A stretch of DNA of 64,000 nt, taken from the NCBI GenBank assembly GCA_013397455.1, contig VYZB01000727.1, positions 62,111 to 126,110 on the forward strand, written 5' to 3'. Shown here piece by piece: positions 1 through 14,279 of this stretch. Positions within the stretch are counted from its first letter, which is position 1; the number at the start of each line of letters is the position of its first letter. The notes under the pieces were generated by a model, which was given only the letters and a program-made list of their open reading frames with translations, was not told the origin of the DNA and did no database searches. Source of the DNA: Crotophaga sulcirostris (lineage: Eukaryota; Chordata; Aves; Cuculiformes; Crotophagidae). The position numbers were made by a program, and so were the translations under genes.

Positions 1-158
1 TGTAGAGAGCAATAAGGTCACCCCTGAGCCTCCTCTTCTCCAGGCTAAACAGCCCCAGCTCCCTCAGTCGCTCCTCACAGGGCTTGTGCTCCAAACCCTT
101 CCCCATCTTCATTGCTCTCCTCTGGACACACTCCAGTGTCTTCACATCTTTCTGAAAC
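1..158 (-). mobile_element. CR1 fragment (internal part, minus)
   Basis: Reverse complement of the CR1 ORF2-end region; near-identical to 59034-59190. The left end is cut by the window; the right end abuts a plus-oriented CR1 tail. Confidence 0.9.
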
Positions 159-227
159 TGAGAAAGGATAAAGGTTGGACTCGATGATCTCAAAGGTCCT
201 TTCCAACCTTGTGATACTGTGATACTG
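159..227 (+). mobile_element. CR1 3' tail, tgatactg type
   Basis: aaaggttggactcgatgatc followed by ccttttccaac-type sequence and two tgatactg octamers (212-227), the 3' terminus of CR1. Opposite orientation to the adjoining fragment. Confidence 0.85.
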
Positions 228-1443
228 TAAAATTGATGAAAACCCAAGTTGCAGTAAGATCTTTCACTCTGTCTCGGGACACGCAGGGTGTAAAGGAGAC
301 CTTTTTATTATTCCAAAGGTTAGGATTTCATTCACTGAGCTGGGTGCTGGCAGCCCACGCTGGGACGGGGCGCTCGGTGTTTTGCCAGATGAAGAGGCTG
401 TGGTAGCGCGTTCTTAGCACCAATTGTTTGTATTTAAACTTTTAATGTTAGCTAGGGTTTTTTTTTGTTGTGTGTTTTTCAGATATGCTTTTTGTAAACA
501 TTTAACTACAGCGATAACGCTATCTGGTGTTTGGTTTTGGGTGATAAAGAACTGAAGAGCATTCTCTCATGTTGCTCAAAATGTGATATGACATCATTTG
601 TTTTTTTTTGTTTCGGAATTGGTTGAATGTTTTAAGTGTTTGCTTGTATTTTCTGAAACTTGTTTCTTGTGGCACTGAGAGCCCGTTATAGTTTCACCCT
701 GAAATGTATAGAAAGGCAAACTTTAAAAAGAATGGGATCCATTTACTGGAATGGCTGGCTGCAACATTGTGCTGATCCTCAACCAGCTTCAACTTTAGGG
801 TCAGAGAGTGAAGTTTTCTGTGTTGTGTCAGTAATTTGCTGAATATTGCATCTGCTGCCCCTTGGTGGGTTTAATCCTCAGATTTCTTCGTATGGCTTGG
901 TTTGTGCAAATCACTTTTTCTATCAAAAACCCACGTGTACAAAGAATTTTGTGTGGCTTTGTCCCCAGGCTCTTGGAGATGTGTCTTATGGAGCTAAGTG
1001 GGCTCTGACCTGTCAGGGAGCCAAGGGAGCCGACGAGGTCAGGGCATTGTGGAGTTCCTGAAAAATACGCCCTGGTTTGAGGCTGAAGTGTAAAGATTTT
1101 GAGGCGTCTGTGTGCATTGTTCAGCTGGGTAGAACTCCGCGCTGTTTATAGTAAACAATATTGAATAGAAGCATTTTATTAAAATGGCAGCAGTGCTTCA
1201 TGTTTAACTGATTAATTGCTGCTCAGATAAGAACACTCAATCCTTTTTTTTCCCCACCCCCTTGCTGCAGCTGTATTTGTCTCTCCTTTTGACTGTTTGC
1301 TGTGGAAGAGTTTCTGTGGGGTTTTCTGCATCAGAACCCCTCGCTCTTGGGACAGGAGAGGAACCACGTTGGCAGCAAGGCCGTACACGGACCCCGGGGT
1401 CCCCAACAGTGGGAACTGGGAGATTGTTCTGTCCTGCTGGCTG

Positions 1444-1660
1444 ATCTTAGGAAGAGATGTTTTCCTGTGAGCGTGGGGAGGCCCTGGCCCAGGTTGCCCA
1501 GAGCAGTGGTGGCTGCCCCATCCCTGGAGGTGTTCAAGGCCAGGTTGGATGGGGCTTGGGGCCTCCTGACCCAGTGGGAGGGGTCCCTGCCCATGGCAGG
1601 GGGGTGGAACTGGGTGGGCTTTGAGGTCCCTTCCAACCCAACCCATTCTGTGGTTCCAAG
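1444..1660 (+). mobile_element. CR1 3' end, attctatg type
   Basis: Standard CR1 3' end: gccctggcccaggttgccca, ccccatccctggaggtgttc, ending at a decayed octamer (attctgtggttccaag). An overlapping 165-codon open frame is only a by-product. Confidence 0.93.
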
Positions 1661-2190
1661 TTCTGTGATCTTATGGTGGGGAGTCCCCGAGTGCTGCCTG
1701 GCAGAGCAGCATCAAATGCAGGAGGCTGCAGGCTCAGAGCATGAACAGCTTGTGCTGGGCTGCGTTACCATGAACCACCCCAGTGCAGAGAATCCATAAT
1801 GATGTGAGGGAAATATCGTATTAAAATCTTCTCTGGCATTCTGCTTGTGAAAGGTGCTGTGTCAGCAAGTAGGATGCAAAGTGGAGCAGGGTTAGTTTAA
1901 CAACTCCTTAAAATAGAAATCGTAGTTTGCGACGATGATCTGTGAAACTTCCTTCAGGAGCAATCTGTGTGGACTGAGCAACAGGACTAATTACACCTCT
2001 GCCATCCCTGGATCATTCCTTATGGAGCCTTGTGGTCAGTGTGGAAGTAACCGTAGTCTCATTCCTGAGTGCAGTGAAAATGTCAAGCAAAGTAGTGGGC
2101 TGTGTTACAGGAATCAGTAATGGTTTATTAATCAACACAAATTGCATTTATTTCCTTTTTTTTTTTCAATGTTTTATTGTGTGTCTTTAT

Positions 2191-2366
2191 GAAGAAGCAC
2201 TGGCACAGAGAGGTGGTAGATGCCCCATCCTTGGAAACTTTCAAAGTCAGGTTGGGACTTTGGGACTCTGAGCAAACTGATCTGGTTTAACATGCTCACT
2301 GCAGGGGGATTGGACTGGATGACCTTCATGGTCCCTTCCAACCCAGACCATTCTGTGATTCTATGA
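2191..2366 (+). mobile_element. CR1 3' end
   Basis: aagcactggcacagagaggt through ccttccaacccagaccattc to tgattctatg. More diverged than the 1444 copy. Confidence 0.9.
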
Positions 2367-5300
2367 TTTGGCCTCAGTGATTGATTGGAGTCCAACTCTT
2401 ATTTCTAAATGTTATTTTCTATCACTGTGCAGTACATTCTACCCAAGTCTTGAACAGCACCCTTTATGGAGGCTTTCCATTCCCGTACAGAAGGGATCGA
2501 CGTCGTTGAAATGAAATGTTAAATAACAATAAATGTATATAAGCAGTGAATTTGGTCACAGAACCGTGTGAAACCAGACCCTGTGCATTACTCACCTTTT
2601 CCTTCTTTTCTCACTTTTGGAGTTTTTCTTTTCCTCGTGCTGTTCTTCATCTGTCAGTGACACCCACATTGTGCATCACTAATCATGGGAAGGGCTGTCT
2701 TGGTATTTGCATCTGTTTCTTTTTCATGAGTAAAGCTGCCAGGGCTGTAAGCTTCAGAGGAGACTTTTACCCCCAGACCCATGAGGATGGGGGCTCAGTT
2801 TGACGCGTTTGAGGTTGAACACAGCTGTGTGTGAAGGTGACTTTGGATCTGCTGTGTGATGCTGTTTCTTGAAACGTTTGCAGTGTGTACTGATGAGGTC
2901 ATGGAACAGGTAAATGGCTGAGTTCATCCCCTGTCCAGATGAAAACGTTGGGTTTGAAGCACTTCAGCACTCAACTTGGAGGTGTCTGGGTGTTCTGATG
3001 CTTTGGGTGATCAGCTCCTCTTGTGTTAACCTCTTCACAACTCTGTTAATAGAGCTGACAACTCTGCAATTGCCCAATTCAAAGGTTCTAATTAAGCTCG
3101 TTCTGTAGCTTTGTTTTCTACAGTGGATGTTAGGAGACCATTGTGAGGCTCAGTGGTGAACATGGAGAGCTTTGGCTTGGGAAGAAGGATGGCTGGCTGA
3201 TGGCCACCAGGTGTGCAGTCATATCTCCAAGAGGGTTAAACACTCATAAAGAGCTCACTTGGCTGCTGGGTTTTGTTTGCCTGTGGTTTCTGTCTTGTCT
3301 GATGTTTTTAGCTGGTAAAGTGGAGTGAACTTGATTGTGCAGTATCCATGGAAGTGTGAAGTGAGAGGAGGGGGGAACTCCACTGAGCAATAGCGAGGAA
3401 TTCCCCTGTTGGGGAATGAACACAGGCCTTGGACATAACTCCAGTCGCTTGGGGTTGTGTGACAAGGTTGCCATGTCATTGCTCTTGCTTCATGTACAGA
3501 AGGAGTTGGTTTCTGTTTGCTTTTCTGGTTAAACATGCATCAGGCTGTCTGGTTTATGATGCTGCGTGGGTGTTCCTGTGGACAGCTTCATGCGCCTGTG
3601 TTTGTTCCTTTCAAAGCCGATTGTCTCTCGCTGAAGAGCTGAGGCTCTGTCTGCCGAGGAGCCTCATGTTGGGATTTTCAGAAGCCGAAGAGCGAGCAAG
3701 GATGGTGACTTGTGTGGAAAAAGTAGTGTCAGCAGAAGAGTTGAAACCCAGGAGTGAAGGGCAGCCAAAGAGGAGAGAGCCTTCTTGGAAGAAAACATGT
3801 TGACTCAAGCAAGTGGGTAGAGTCTTTATTTTGTTTGGCTTGAAGATTTCCTATGGAATTGTGGTATTTTTCTGTTCTTTCAAAAACTGTGTGTTCAGGT
3901 TTTCATTCTGTTGAGCGCCCAACACCTATCAAAGTAGGTGAGCATTTTGTTCATAGATTGAGCAGCTGAAGCCCAGAATTTGAATAGATCAGAGAAGAGT
4001 CAAAGGAATTGTCCAAGGAAGGACCAGCTACGTGGATTTTGCTGAGCAAGCAGGAAGGTTTCAATTCAGTTTCTTCCGTGCTGTTGAGAGGGGAACCGTG
4101 GCTGTAGCACAGAAGAACTGGAAGAGCTTAGAAACACGAGTTGGATCTGATTGTCTTGTAGCTAGCAGGACCTGCAGGTGGTTTGTGTGCATTTATGCAA
4201 CATCTCACCTGCAAGCCTTGCATTAGGCAAAGCAGCAATGGAAAAGCTTTTATGTTGCTTCCCTAATTTACCTGCGGGACTGGGAGCTGATGGGGAGCAA
4301 ATCTGCTGAGAGATCTGCGTGTGGCTTTGACCCAGGCTCTCTGTACGTGGCCAACAAAGGTGCAGTTCTGAGCCAGTGCTTTGAAGTGCATGAAACACCT
4401 TTCGGAGTGTGTCAGAGGGAGCTGTTTATGCCCATCTCAAAACGATCATTCCTGCCTTGTTTGGCTTTAGAAAGGCTCTGATAAGAGCCCTCACTGCAGA
4501 TGATGTTGTGTTTTCTTAAGCCTTACAAGCGTGGCAACACACAGGTTCCTTCCAGTCGGTCTCACAGGAAGAGGAAATGCAGCTCAAGTTGTGACCAAGA
4601 GGAGCAAAGTAACAAGTCTGTCACCAGTGCATCACACAGAAAGTCCATGAAATGGTGACAAATTTGTACTGTGTGAATGGTCAAAGCAGAATGATTTAAA
4701 TGATTAATGGCTTGGAGAGAGCGAGTTAAACACAAATATTGAAAGAAATATTTTGGCTCCTATGAGTGGGAGTAGGTTTTACTCTTGGTCCATGGTTGAA
4801 ACATGTAAATACGGTGAAGAAGAGAAAGGTTTTTGGAGCATCCAGGCTGATGTAATAAAGAATAACCAGGAGAGTTAAAGAATGTGCATATTTTCGTGTT
4901 GTCCCTTTTATACTTAGGAAATGAGGAGTGAGTTTGGGGCTATTTTTAAAAGCTGCAGCGCTGACCCTTTGCCTTGGGGAGAGGAGGAAATGAGAGGCTT
5001 TAAAGAGAGTCCTTCACCTCCTTTGCTTCTCTGAAGCTGTGCAGAGTCACAACCAGCTTCCTCAGAGGGGACATCTGTTAGCAGTGGTTCCTGGTTTGTC
5101 TTTTATCATTCTCACTGCTTCTTGTAGAGGTGGTGTGAGCAGATCCAGCTGGGCAGTCGGGCTGGAAACGCTGATCAGACCTGTTAGCCTGACGCATCTG
5201 CGCTAGAGCCGCGTTTGCTGTTTTTTTCTGTGGTGTCCTAGATAACTGATCTTCAGTTTTCTATTTTAAAATCTGTAACATGAAATATTAAGTAGTAAAT

Positions 5301-8300
5301 GTGATGCATGGTAGTGGAACTGCAAGGAGCCAGCTTGCTGGTCGTTCAAACGTGCTTCTAACCAGGCAATGCTTGGAGCTCCCCAGGAAAGTACGCACAC
5401 GAAGGCCTCTCGTGTTTCTAGTTCATCGGTGATGTTGTGGAAAGGGTGATGGGGTTCCTTCCTGGTTCCCTCTCTCTGATTAGTTCTTGTCATGAAGCTT
5501 TCTGTCCGTTGGATTTATCGTGTTTATTCAGTGGGAAGTTTCAGGAGCCAGAGAGTGAACTCACGGTGTGAAGTCCCAGAGGTGCAGCAGAAGCCGGACA
5601 GTATCCTGTTTACATTAGTTTCAAATGCAATGTTCAGATAATTTCTTAAAGTCATTTTCTCTAAGCTGTGTCTCTCGTAGTTATAAAAAGCATTTCCTGA
5701 CTCTCTCAGCGAGTTGCTCAGTTGCTTTTTGAACTTGGATTAAGAGCGAGAGGAATGGAAGCGTCGCTCCGTTGAGGTTGATTCAATCCAAAATTTTTCT
5801 TAGAGCTTAGGAAATCAGGGAAGAGTCATCAGGCCAGGATGTCTCGTTCGATTAATTAGAATGGAAGACTCTTAAATTTGCACCATGTGTGAGGAAACAG
5901 TGATTTATAGCAAACGGATGCTCTGCAGGCAGCCGTGTTCCATCTGCTACATGAATTTCCCCATTACATTTTGATGAAAAGTCTTGGGAAAAGCCTCACA
6001 CCTGTGTTTCTCATTCGGAGCAGTGTTTGCCAGTGCTGGGCTCTTACTCTTGCTTGGATATTTTTTTGAGTAAAATGCTGATTTCTGTCAGCTTGTGTTT
6101 TGTTTGCTCTTCTGAGCTGAGAGTTTCTGGATAAGAGTAAACACAGGCAGCAAGGTTCTGTTTGTACCAAAGACTGTCACTGTAAAAGTAACTGAACTTC
6201 CCCTACTGCTCTTGTGAGCAAAGGCTTCATTTTATTTAGTGTAACTTAAGCTGATTAAAATAAAAAAAAAAGCTTGCTTAAAGTTTTAGCACTTGTGTGC
6301 CAACATAAACTTATTTCTCCTTCTCGTTGACTGGAGAATTGCTGACACAAACTAGGTCCTCCTGGTCTTTGAATTCCATGGGGATGTGAGCCCACGGAGC
6401 CTCCAGGGCATGCATTAAAGTATTTTGGGACCCAGGACGTGAGTTGCTGCCTCAGTGATCAGCAACTGAGCCTCTCGGAATTGTTCCCCGGCAGTCAGGC
6501 AACCTGCTTTCTCCAGCTCTGTGTCCCTAGGGAGCAAAAACAACCAGGAGAATTGTATCCCTGCCTGATAAAATTAGGTCTTCTGTAATCTCTCTCGGAA
6601 CAGCCGGATGGATGGCTGCCTTGAAAAACATATGTTTTAATGCAGGAATAATGCATTCCATTTAGGATGGCTGTAGCCGTGGGAGCTGGGTGACTTAGTG
6701 GATAAAGCACTCCCATTTTGCCTCTGGGATCAGGACTAATGTCAAACATCGGGTCTAAAGTGCAGCAGTGGAAAAGAATTGTTTGGGACGTTTTTCCTTT
6801 CCTTCTCTCTTCACAGGGATGTTGTTCCTTTACCTTAGTCCTAAAGGAGTTTGTGAAGTAAACCATTCTATGAGTGCATTGTAAAGAAGAGGAGTTAGTG
6901 CCTGTGTTTCCAGGTTGTACTTTGCATTCAGGACACTGATTTAGGAGCAGAGGCGTTGGTGTTGCTCCGGTACAAGTTTATAATGAACTCCTGTGGGAGC
7001 AGCACAGGTAACTCGCTGGAGGAATTTCTTTATCCCTGACAGAACTTCCCTGCAGAGGGGGAAGACGCTGCTGTCACAGCCCCACACATCTCCATCGTGC
7101 AGACACAGCCCTGGTGGGAATTGATCATCATGTGGTACTTCCAACTCCTCCTTCCGAGCTGCTGAGTTTCATTGCAGGAAGCTAAGAAGAAGCATTTTCC
7201 TACTGATAATTTTGCGTGCGAGCCGTTGCCGTGGTTGCCACAAGGACAGAGTGTGGGTGATGAGACTGTGCTGCTGGGAGCAGGCAGGGGGGACAAGGTG
7301 TGTGGGACAAGCCCTGGGAGATTTTGGAAGTGCAAAGTTTGGAACATACAGGTGAAATGAGTTGTTATGGGGCATTTGATTGGCCATAGACTGAAAGGAT
7401 ACAATCTAAAGTGAGGATGATGCAGCAGATAAAGCAGCAGAGGGAGGGCGGAAAGGTTTGATTTCAGGTCCTGTCCCTGTGTGGGGGGACACCACAGCCA
7501 CCATTCCAGAAGGGACGGGCAGGTGGGGTCTGTTAAGGAAGGTTTTGTGCTGCCTCCTGCCCTGCCTGCTCCTTTGGCTCATCAACTCCTCTTGTAGAGT
7601 GCAGATCAGACTTTGACATGAAGAACCATTTCCATAGCCAGCACCTCTTCTGAAAATGCAGTGGTTTGTCCTCTGGGATCAGCAGGGAGTGTGTGTGTGT
7701 TGGGGTGGATGTCCCCTGGTCAGGGTCCTTTGGTGGGAGTGGTGTCCCCTGATAGGAGCATCATGTTTTCTTTGCGGGCTGGTTGCACCTTCATCGTGGC
7801 CTTTCTCCACAGGGAAGCTTTGTGTACTTCTCTGGAAATGATGATTACATAGATAAGCTGACCTGCCAAGAAACCCTGAGGAGGGGGGGAAGAGGCTTGG
7901 AAGTTTTCTGCTGACTCTAGAAAGAGGAAAGTTAACAGTTGTGAAAGGCCACTCCTGCTCCTCTGTCGAGCACGAGGTGTGGAGCTCTCAGGGATTTGTG
8001 CTGCTTGGCAGCAGCTGATGCTCCTGCTCAAAATGTGCATTGTCACTGTGGTAAGGAGGAGTGTTACTCTGAAGACCTGGGAAGTGCCATGGCAAATTCC
8101 AACCTTGGATTATTCACTGTGCGGTGGAGAGCTGAGTCAGGTGATGTGAGCGGGAGATAAAAGGTCCTTGATCCTCAGCAGCTCTGGGAGAGGAATAAAC
8201 AGATCTGCAGCTTATTAAATTCTACTGCCTTTTTTCCCCCGTTTAATTGAATAGAGGCAGAAAATGTCTGTTAAAGGTGTTCCATTTTTGTCAGTGAAAC

Positions 8301-9716
8301 CAATACTGTTCCGTGTGCGTAAGGTGGTTGATGCCATTTGGCTGGATAACTGCATGGCTTCTTGCAGCATTGGTTGTGTACGCGGAAGGAGAAGGATGGT
8401 GCTGAAAACTTTGCTTCAGGTGGCTCCTTGCTGTGCCTGGAAGCTGGAGAAACGCATGGCTGCCCCCGTGGTGTGTCCTCAAGGACTACAGCCCTCCTTC
8501 CATAAGAAACCTTTGGCAGCAGCGTGTGCTCCAGGTACTCTCACCTCTCAGCGCTTCGCTCTTCTCCGTCATGAGAGTGTGGGCACCTCAGCTCTGCTTT
8601 TTGTGAAGCTGAGAACTCAGCAAACTGGAGAGGGCAATGGATGAAACTTTCAGGAATGCAGGCTTTATTTCTTAAAATATATTGAACCATTTCCTTCATT
8701 TCATGAGCAGTGAAAGCATTTGCAGGTATCCACATTGACAAATTAGTTTGATACATGCATTTTTTTTTTTTAAGCTTTTGTGGCAATCCTGAAAATAACA
8801 CTGACTGACATGAGACTGCAGCCTGTCTAAGCAAAAGCAGGTCTCGTCATAGTAAAATGCTTGTGTCAATGGTTTTTGAGACTGAGAACTGTGTTTATTC
8901 TTAGGGCAGAAACTTGAAGTGATCCCTTGTGGATTAAAAAAAAGAACAATTCTTATTGTCATTGGAATGCAAACCTCTGTACTTACGCAATCCTGGATTG
9001 GAAGTCGCTGCAGCGCGAAGGGGAAGTGCTGTTATTTCCAGTCCACGGGCGGGAAGCTGGGATGCAGAGGGGTGAGGAGGGTTGCTTGGTCACCCAGAGC
9101 AGCAGCAGAGTTGGGTGAAGATCTGGGATCTGACAGTCAGCCCTCTGCTCCGTGGGTGAGGGTGCGTTATCGCAAACGGAGAAGGAGACTCTGAAAAACG
9201 CAGTCTGGTAACCAGTGAGTGGATTTCTGTGCCGTGTGCCGAGTCCACGTGCTCTTCTGCAGTTCTTCTGCATGTTCAGGTAATGTGATGTTGTCCTACG
9301 ATGGTGGTAGGAAGTTTGGATTGAACATGATGTAAAACAGCTGTGTTTGTAGGATTTCTCCTCTCTGCTTTCAGTCTCAAGTCTTTGAAAATATCCTCAA
9401 TTTAACAACTCCTGTAGAACATAAAAAGTTGATAATTGAGTCCCAAATGAGGAGAATGGTGGATGAAGACAAAGCAAATGAGTCAGATATAAATAATCCT
9501 ATTATGTCTTGGCTGCAGCCACACCTAGAAACCTTGAACAAACATTGTTGTTCTGTTTAGTTATTCCTGGGTTTGATACACTTTACTTGTTAAGTCCTGT
9601 TTTCAAGCAGGGCTGATCACTATTGGTGTTAAACACTTACCAGCACTGGGTAATTCTGAGCAGAGGCACGACTGCCTGTGCTGGAGCATCCTTACTCTGC
9701 TCTCATATTCCCCTGA

Positions 9717-10030
9717 ATCATAAAATCATAGAATGGTTTGGGTTGAAAGAGACCATGAAGGTCATGCAGTCCAACCCCCCTGCAGTGAGCAGGGACATTT
9801 TCAACCAGATCAGGTTACTCAGAGCCCCATCCAACCTGACCTTGAGTGTTTCCAGGAATGGGGCAGCCACCACCTCTCTGGGCAACCTGTGTCGGTGCCT
9901 CCTCACTTTTACTGTAAAATATTTCTTCCTAATATCCAGTCTAAACTTCTCTTCTAGTTTGAAACCATTTCCCCTAGTCCTATTGCTACAGGCCCTGCTA
10001 AAAAGTTTCCCCCCATCTTTCTTATTGAAA
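9717..10030 (-). mobile_element. CR1 3' part (minus)
   Basis: Begins with the reverse-complement octamer region (ataaaatcatagaatggttt) and extends into the region where ORF2 ends; the left boundary is the true 3' end, the right end is a 5' truncation. Confidence 0.92.
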
Positions 10031-13000
10031 ATTTCAGTATTGAAAATCAGAAAACCACAAACCCTCGCAGTTGGATTCCCTTGCAGGACTGTCAAGGTGA
10101 TTATTTTTGCAGTAGGCCTTTAAAAAAAGTGCCTGGCTGGAACAGCAGACAGGAAGATGTAATCACTCCTTGGCTTTTGTGTGTTGGAACGTTGTTCTTT
10201 GTACAACGTGTTGGTAAAACACTTTTAGTACCTGGTTATAGTGTGGAAGCCGTAAAGAAAAGTGTTTGGATTTAGCAGAATCGTTTGGGTCTCGTGATCG
10301 CTGTCACGTATCTCGCTGGGTAATTATGTACCTATCAGCGTGTGTCTCTTCCCTGGTGGGTGAGCTGATGCCGAATGAATCTGAATGAAGCAATTTTTCA
10401 TGTCGGACTTAAAGAAAAAAGGCAATTTGAACCTTTGCCTTCCCTCCCTTTTCTGATTCTGGTTCTTCTGTTGTCGCTCCCATAAAGAGGGGCCTGAAGT
10501 CTCCTCTGCTGAGCGTGGCAGTCACTGATTGCAAGGGTTTCTTGACAGAGGTCAGGGTTTGGTTTTTGGTTCTTGTCCAAACACTTTGCATTGTTCTTCT
10601 GTACTGACTGCTCTCCTTTGGGGCTTTGTTCAGGGACTGTGAAATGTGATCCTCTGGCTCCAAAGAGTTGTAGAGATTACCCGTACGCACACTTACCTGC
10701 AGTGATCCTCGGTTTGTCCCTGTGGCAGCTCAGGTGATCTGCCCTGTTCCTTTCCCTGCGATGTGAAGGTAATTTCTGGTGTTGAACCTGAGGGAGAAAG
10801 CGGAATAAAGGTTCATCTGCTGCAGCAGGTTATTTGTGGAGGCTCACCCTCATCTACATCAAGTCTGTAGCAAAGGTGATGCTTTCTTTTTTTCACATCT
10901 GAGAGACTGAAATGCAGTGAGCAAAGCTACAAGGGAAGGGGGCACGGAATAAGGCAGATGATGATGACAGAGTTCTCTGTGCCATGCAGGATGCCATAAC
11001 TTCACCTCTTCTCTTAGGAAAGCAATTACTCCTTGTGTTCTCTGGTTCAAAATTACAGAATTACCTTTCTGTGAACAATAAAGTGGTGTGAAAGACACAG
11101 ACGCGTTGTACGGCACTGCAGGCGCACTCCTCTTCCAGCAGAGACAGAGCTATTTGGGCAGAAGGATAAAAGGAAAGACTTGGCATGGAGAACTGGGGAA
11201 GGAGTAAATAGTCTTCTATTAGAATGGAGCTTGGCTTCAGGTTATGAAAGATCTGGCAGCAGTGCAGCTCGGAGCGTGTTCACTGTTTTCTATTTCTGCG
11301 GCAGCGCAGAGTGGAAGCCTTTCGGTTGTGCCGGTAGTGCTGCTCGTGGATCTGCCTTGGGATCTGGATTGAGGGGCTGACAGGCTTGAAAAATGAACAG
11401 TATTGCTGGTGAATGGTGAGAAGACAGCACAGTGCAGGGGAGGAGGGATGGAAGGAACTGATGGAGAGGTCTGGGGGATTCAAGATGGTTTTTTTCTGTG
11501 GTTCTGCTGTCAAGAATAGGAATTTAAGAATGGCTGAAGTTTTCTGTGGGTGGAAAGTGTCAAGAAGTCTCCAAGAGTTATTGTCACATTGGAACAAGCC
11601 AGCAGTTGTTGGATTGTCTCCACATTCTAAAGGGGTTGTTTGAAGTTCTTTCATGGACTCCTAGTTAAAAGGTAGATTTCTGCTCCTTCAGCGCATTCCG
11701 CCCGGAGCGATTGCAGGCAGCATCTCTCCTTAACTCACTAAACCAGTTGATGTTTGAGCTTTGAACACATCATCTGCTATTGAAGTGTCACAGACTGTTA
11801 GATACGTAAACGAGAAAGCTCGTGCTGGTTGTTCCAGGGAGTTACCTCATGGAGAGGAAAAGCTGACTTGGGTTTCCTGCGATATCCTTTGCCTCGGATT
11901 GTGCAGGGTGTAAATCCAAAGCCGCCCCGTGTTATCTATGGATGGAGGCACATCTGAAAAGGAAGAAGGCAGCCAGGCCGGGGCAGCTTGCCAATCGCTC
12001 AAAGCCTTTGTTGGACACTAAAGGAAACCTGCGCCCATTTAGGCTCTCATACAGCCCCAGGGGCTTTCCTGGCCTCCTATGGAAAGAAGATGAAGGCAGC
12101 CGCATGGAAATGATCGCACACTTTTGCGTGTCAGCCTACATTAGCTCTTCAGGCCCTGGTGGTTGGGTTTGAATGCTAAGATCTTGCGCTCCACGCTCAG
12201 GGTTTTCATCCTGCGGGTCTGTCAGTGGAGCACTTAACCCATCTGTTGAAACTGAACCATGAGGAAAGCACCTTCTGCGCAAGAACGCCGGCAGAACCGG
12301 TCTCTTGTGGAACTCCTTGGAGCCCATTGGTGACTTCATTCCAATCTCGAGGAAGGAGATGGCTCCAGTGGTCAGGCTCTGCTGCATCACCTCTGGGAAA
12401 GGTGACTACCTCTGGGATGACTGCTTTCTCCATGTGATAACTTCCTCGTTCACAGCATGCTGGCAGGAGAGGCCAACTCGAGTATCAAAATAAACATCAA
12501 TTTTCAATCGGTGCAAATCAGACATAGCACGCTGTCACTCTCAAACCTGCACTGCTCTGCTATTTCCCTTTCCCCTGGGTGGAAAGAGGATTTTGGGGTG
12601 GTTTATAGCTGTTATGCTCCTCTCCTCAGGACTGCGGGGTGCAGGACTGCTGTAGCTGAGTGGCTGACTCTGCAGGCTGCAGTTCTGGGCTGAGGCTGAT
12701 TTTTTTTTTTTTTCCCTTTTAGAGCTTTTAACATGAAATATTCAATGATGTCTATGCACAGCACAGTTGATACAGGTATCACGCTTCCGAGAACTGTGCT
12801 GAAGGTGTCCGGTTGTGAGCACATCCTGCATTTGTGGCTTCTGTCTCTTGGTGTATTTCCATGGAGATGGGAGCTGCCTGAGTGGGGCTTGGGGCTTTCA
12901 GGAACAATTCCATTGTTTCCCTCCAGCAGAACCTGCGAGGACCAGTAGGAAGGTTTCTCCAGAGTTTCTTGGAGAGGCTGAGGTACTGCAGACCTCCCAG

Positions 13001-13820
13001 GTGTTTTGGATGAACAGACAGGTCAGCATTGGGTTTGGTGGGAAGATCTCAGCTAGGACACCCCAAGAAGTTTGGTGTGTTTCTGTACAGCACTGTCTTA
13101 CGCCTCTGGAATGCCCAGTGCTTAAGAGGAAAGGATCCTGTTGGACAAGGGACATTGAAGAGAAGTGGTTACGCCATTTCCTAAGTATCATCACTTCTCT
13201 TAGAGACTGTCCTGTAGCGTGGCATGGATTTTACTTAGGAAACACGCGGAGGCAGCAGACAAGGTTTACAGAACAATCAGACTGATGGTCTGCATCCCTC
13301 CTTTTTCAGGGTTTGTGCTTAACTGCAAGCTTTCTCTATGGACTTTAATTCTTTAATTTCTCTTTCCTGGCAGAATATCTAGTCTTAAATAATTGCTGTC
13401 AACACATCCTTAGCCCTTCCCGCTCCCTCCCACCCCCTGAGTTGCGTAGCACTCTCGGTGGTGGCTGTGAAAGGCCATTATGTTTGTAGTTGAAAGCAAA
13501 GCCTGCTGCGAAAATGATATTTTATCAAAAAGATACAAGAATCTCCCTGTTAATATTATTACAGTGACACACTGGTTTTATAAACATTTTAGAGGTCTTT
13601 GAAATGGTTGATATCTGGTGATTACGGCTCCATTAGGCGCGGGAACAGATGGTCAAGAGGCGAACACTTTCTATGTTGTCATCTACAGCAGAAATGCTGA
13701 AATGAATGGGAATGTTAAATTCTCAACTCCTCATTGGTGAGGCTGAGGAGGGCAGCACATGGTGCAGTGGAGACCTGGGGCTGACGTACGGCTGTGTGAC
13801 TGAGGAGGAGGTTACTCACT

Positions 13821-14279
13821 GAGGGGCTGGAGAGCATCCAGAGAAGGGAATGGAGCTGGGGAAGGGGCTGGAGCCCACGGGTTCTGGGAGAGGCTGAGGG
13901 ACCTGGGGGGGTTTGGTCTGGAGAAGAGGATGCTGAGGGGAGACCTCATTGCTCTCTGCAGCTCCTGGAAAGGAGGTTGGAGCCAGGTGGGTGTTCTCCC
14001 AAATAACAAGCAATAGGATGAAAGGAAATGACCTCAAGCTTTGTTCCAGGGGAGGTTTCGATTGAATATTGGCAAAAATTCTTTGCTGACGGAGTGGTGA
14101 AGCACTGGCAGAGGCTGCCCAGGGCAGTGGTGGAGCCTCCATTCCTGGATGGGTTCAAAAAAACATGTGGCCATGGCACTTCAGGACATGATTTAGTAGG
14201 GCACGATGGGGTTGGGCTGGTGGTCGGACTGGATGAGCTTCGAGGTCTTTTCCAACCTCAGGGATTCTGTGATTCTCCG
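13821..14279 (+). mobile_element. CR1 3' part, older copy
   Basis: About 460 bp from agcatccagagaagggaatg to the octamer region gattctgtgattct. It includes the gaggggagacctcattgctc block and is quite diverged. Confidence 0.9.

Noticed and set aside
8264..8644. 126-codon open frame on + in intron 1
   Set aside because: No family resemblance and no supporting signals.
12815..13285. 156-codon open frame on + in intron 1
   Set aside because: No recognisable domain, no splice context and composition like the surrounding intron.
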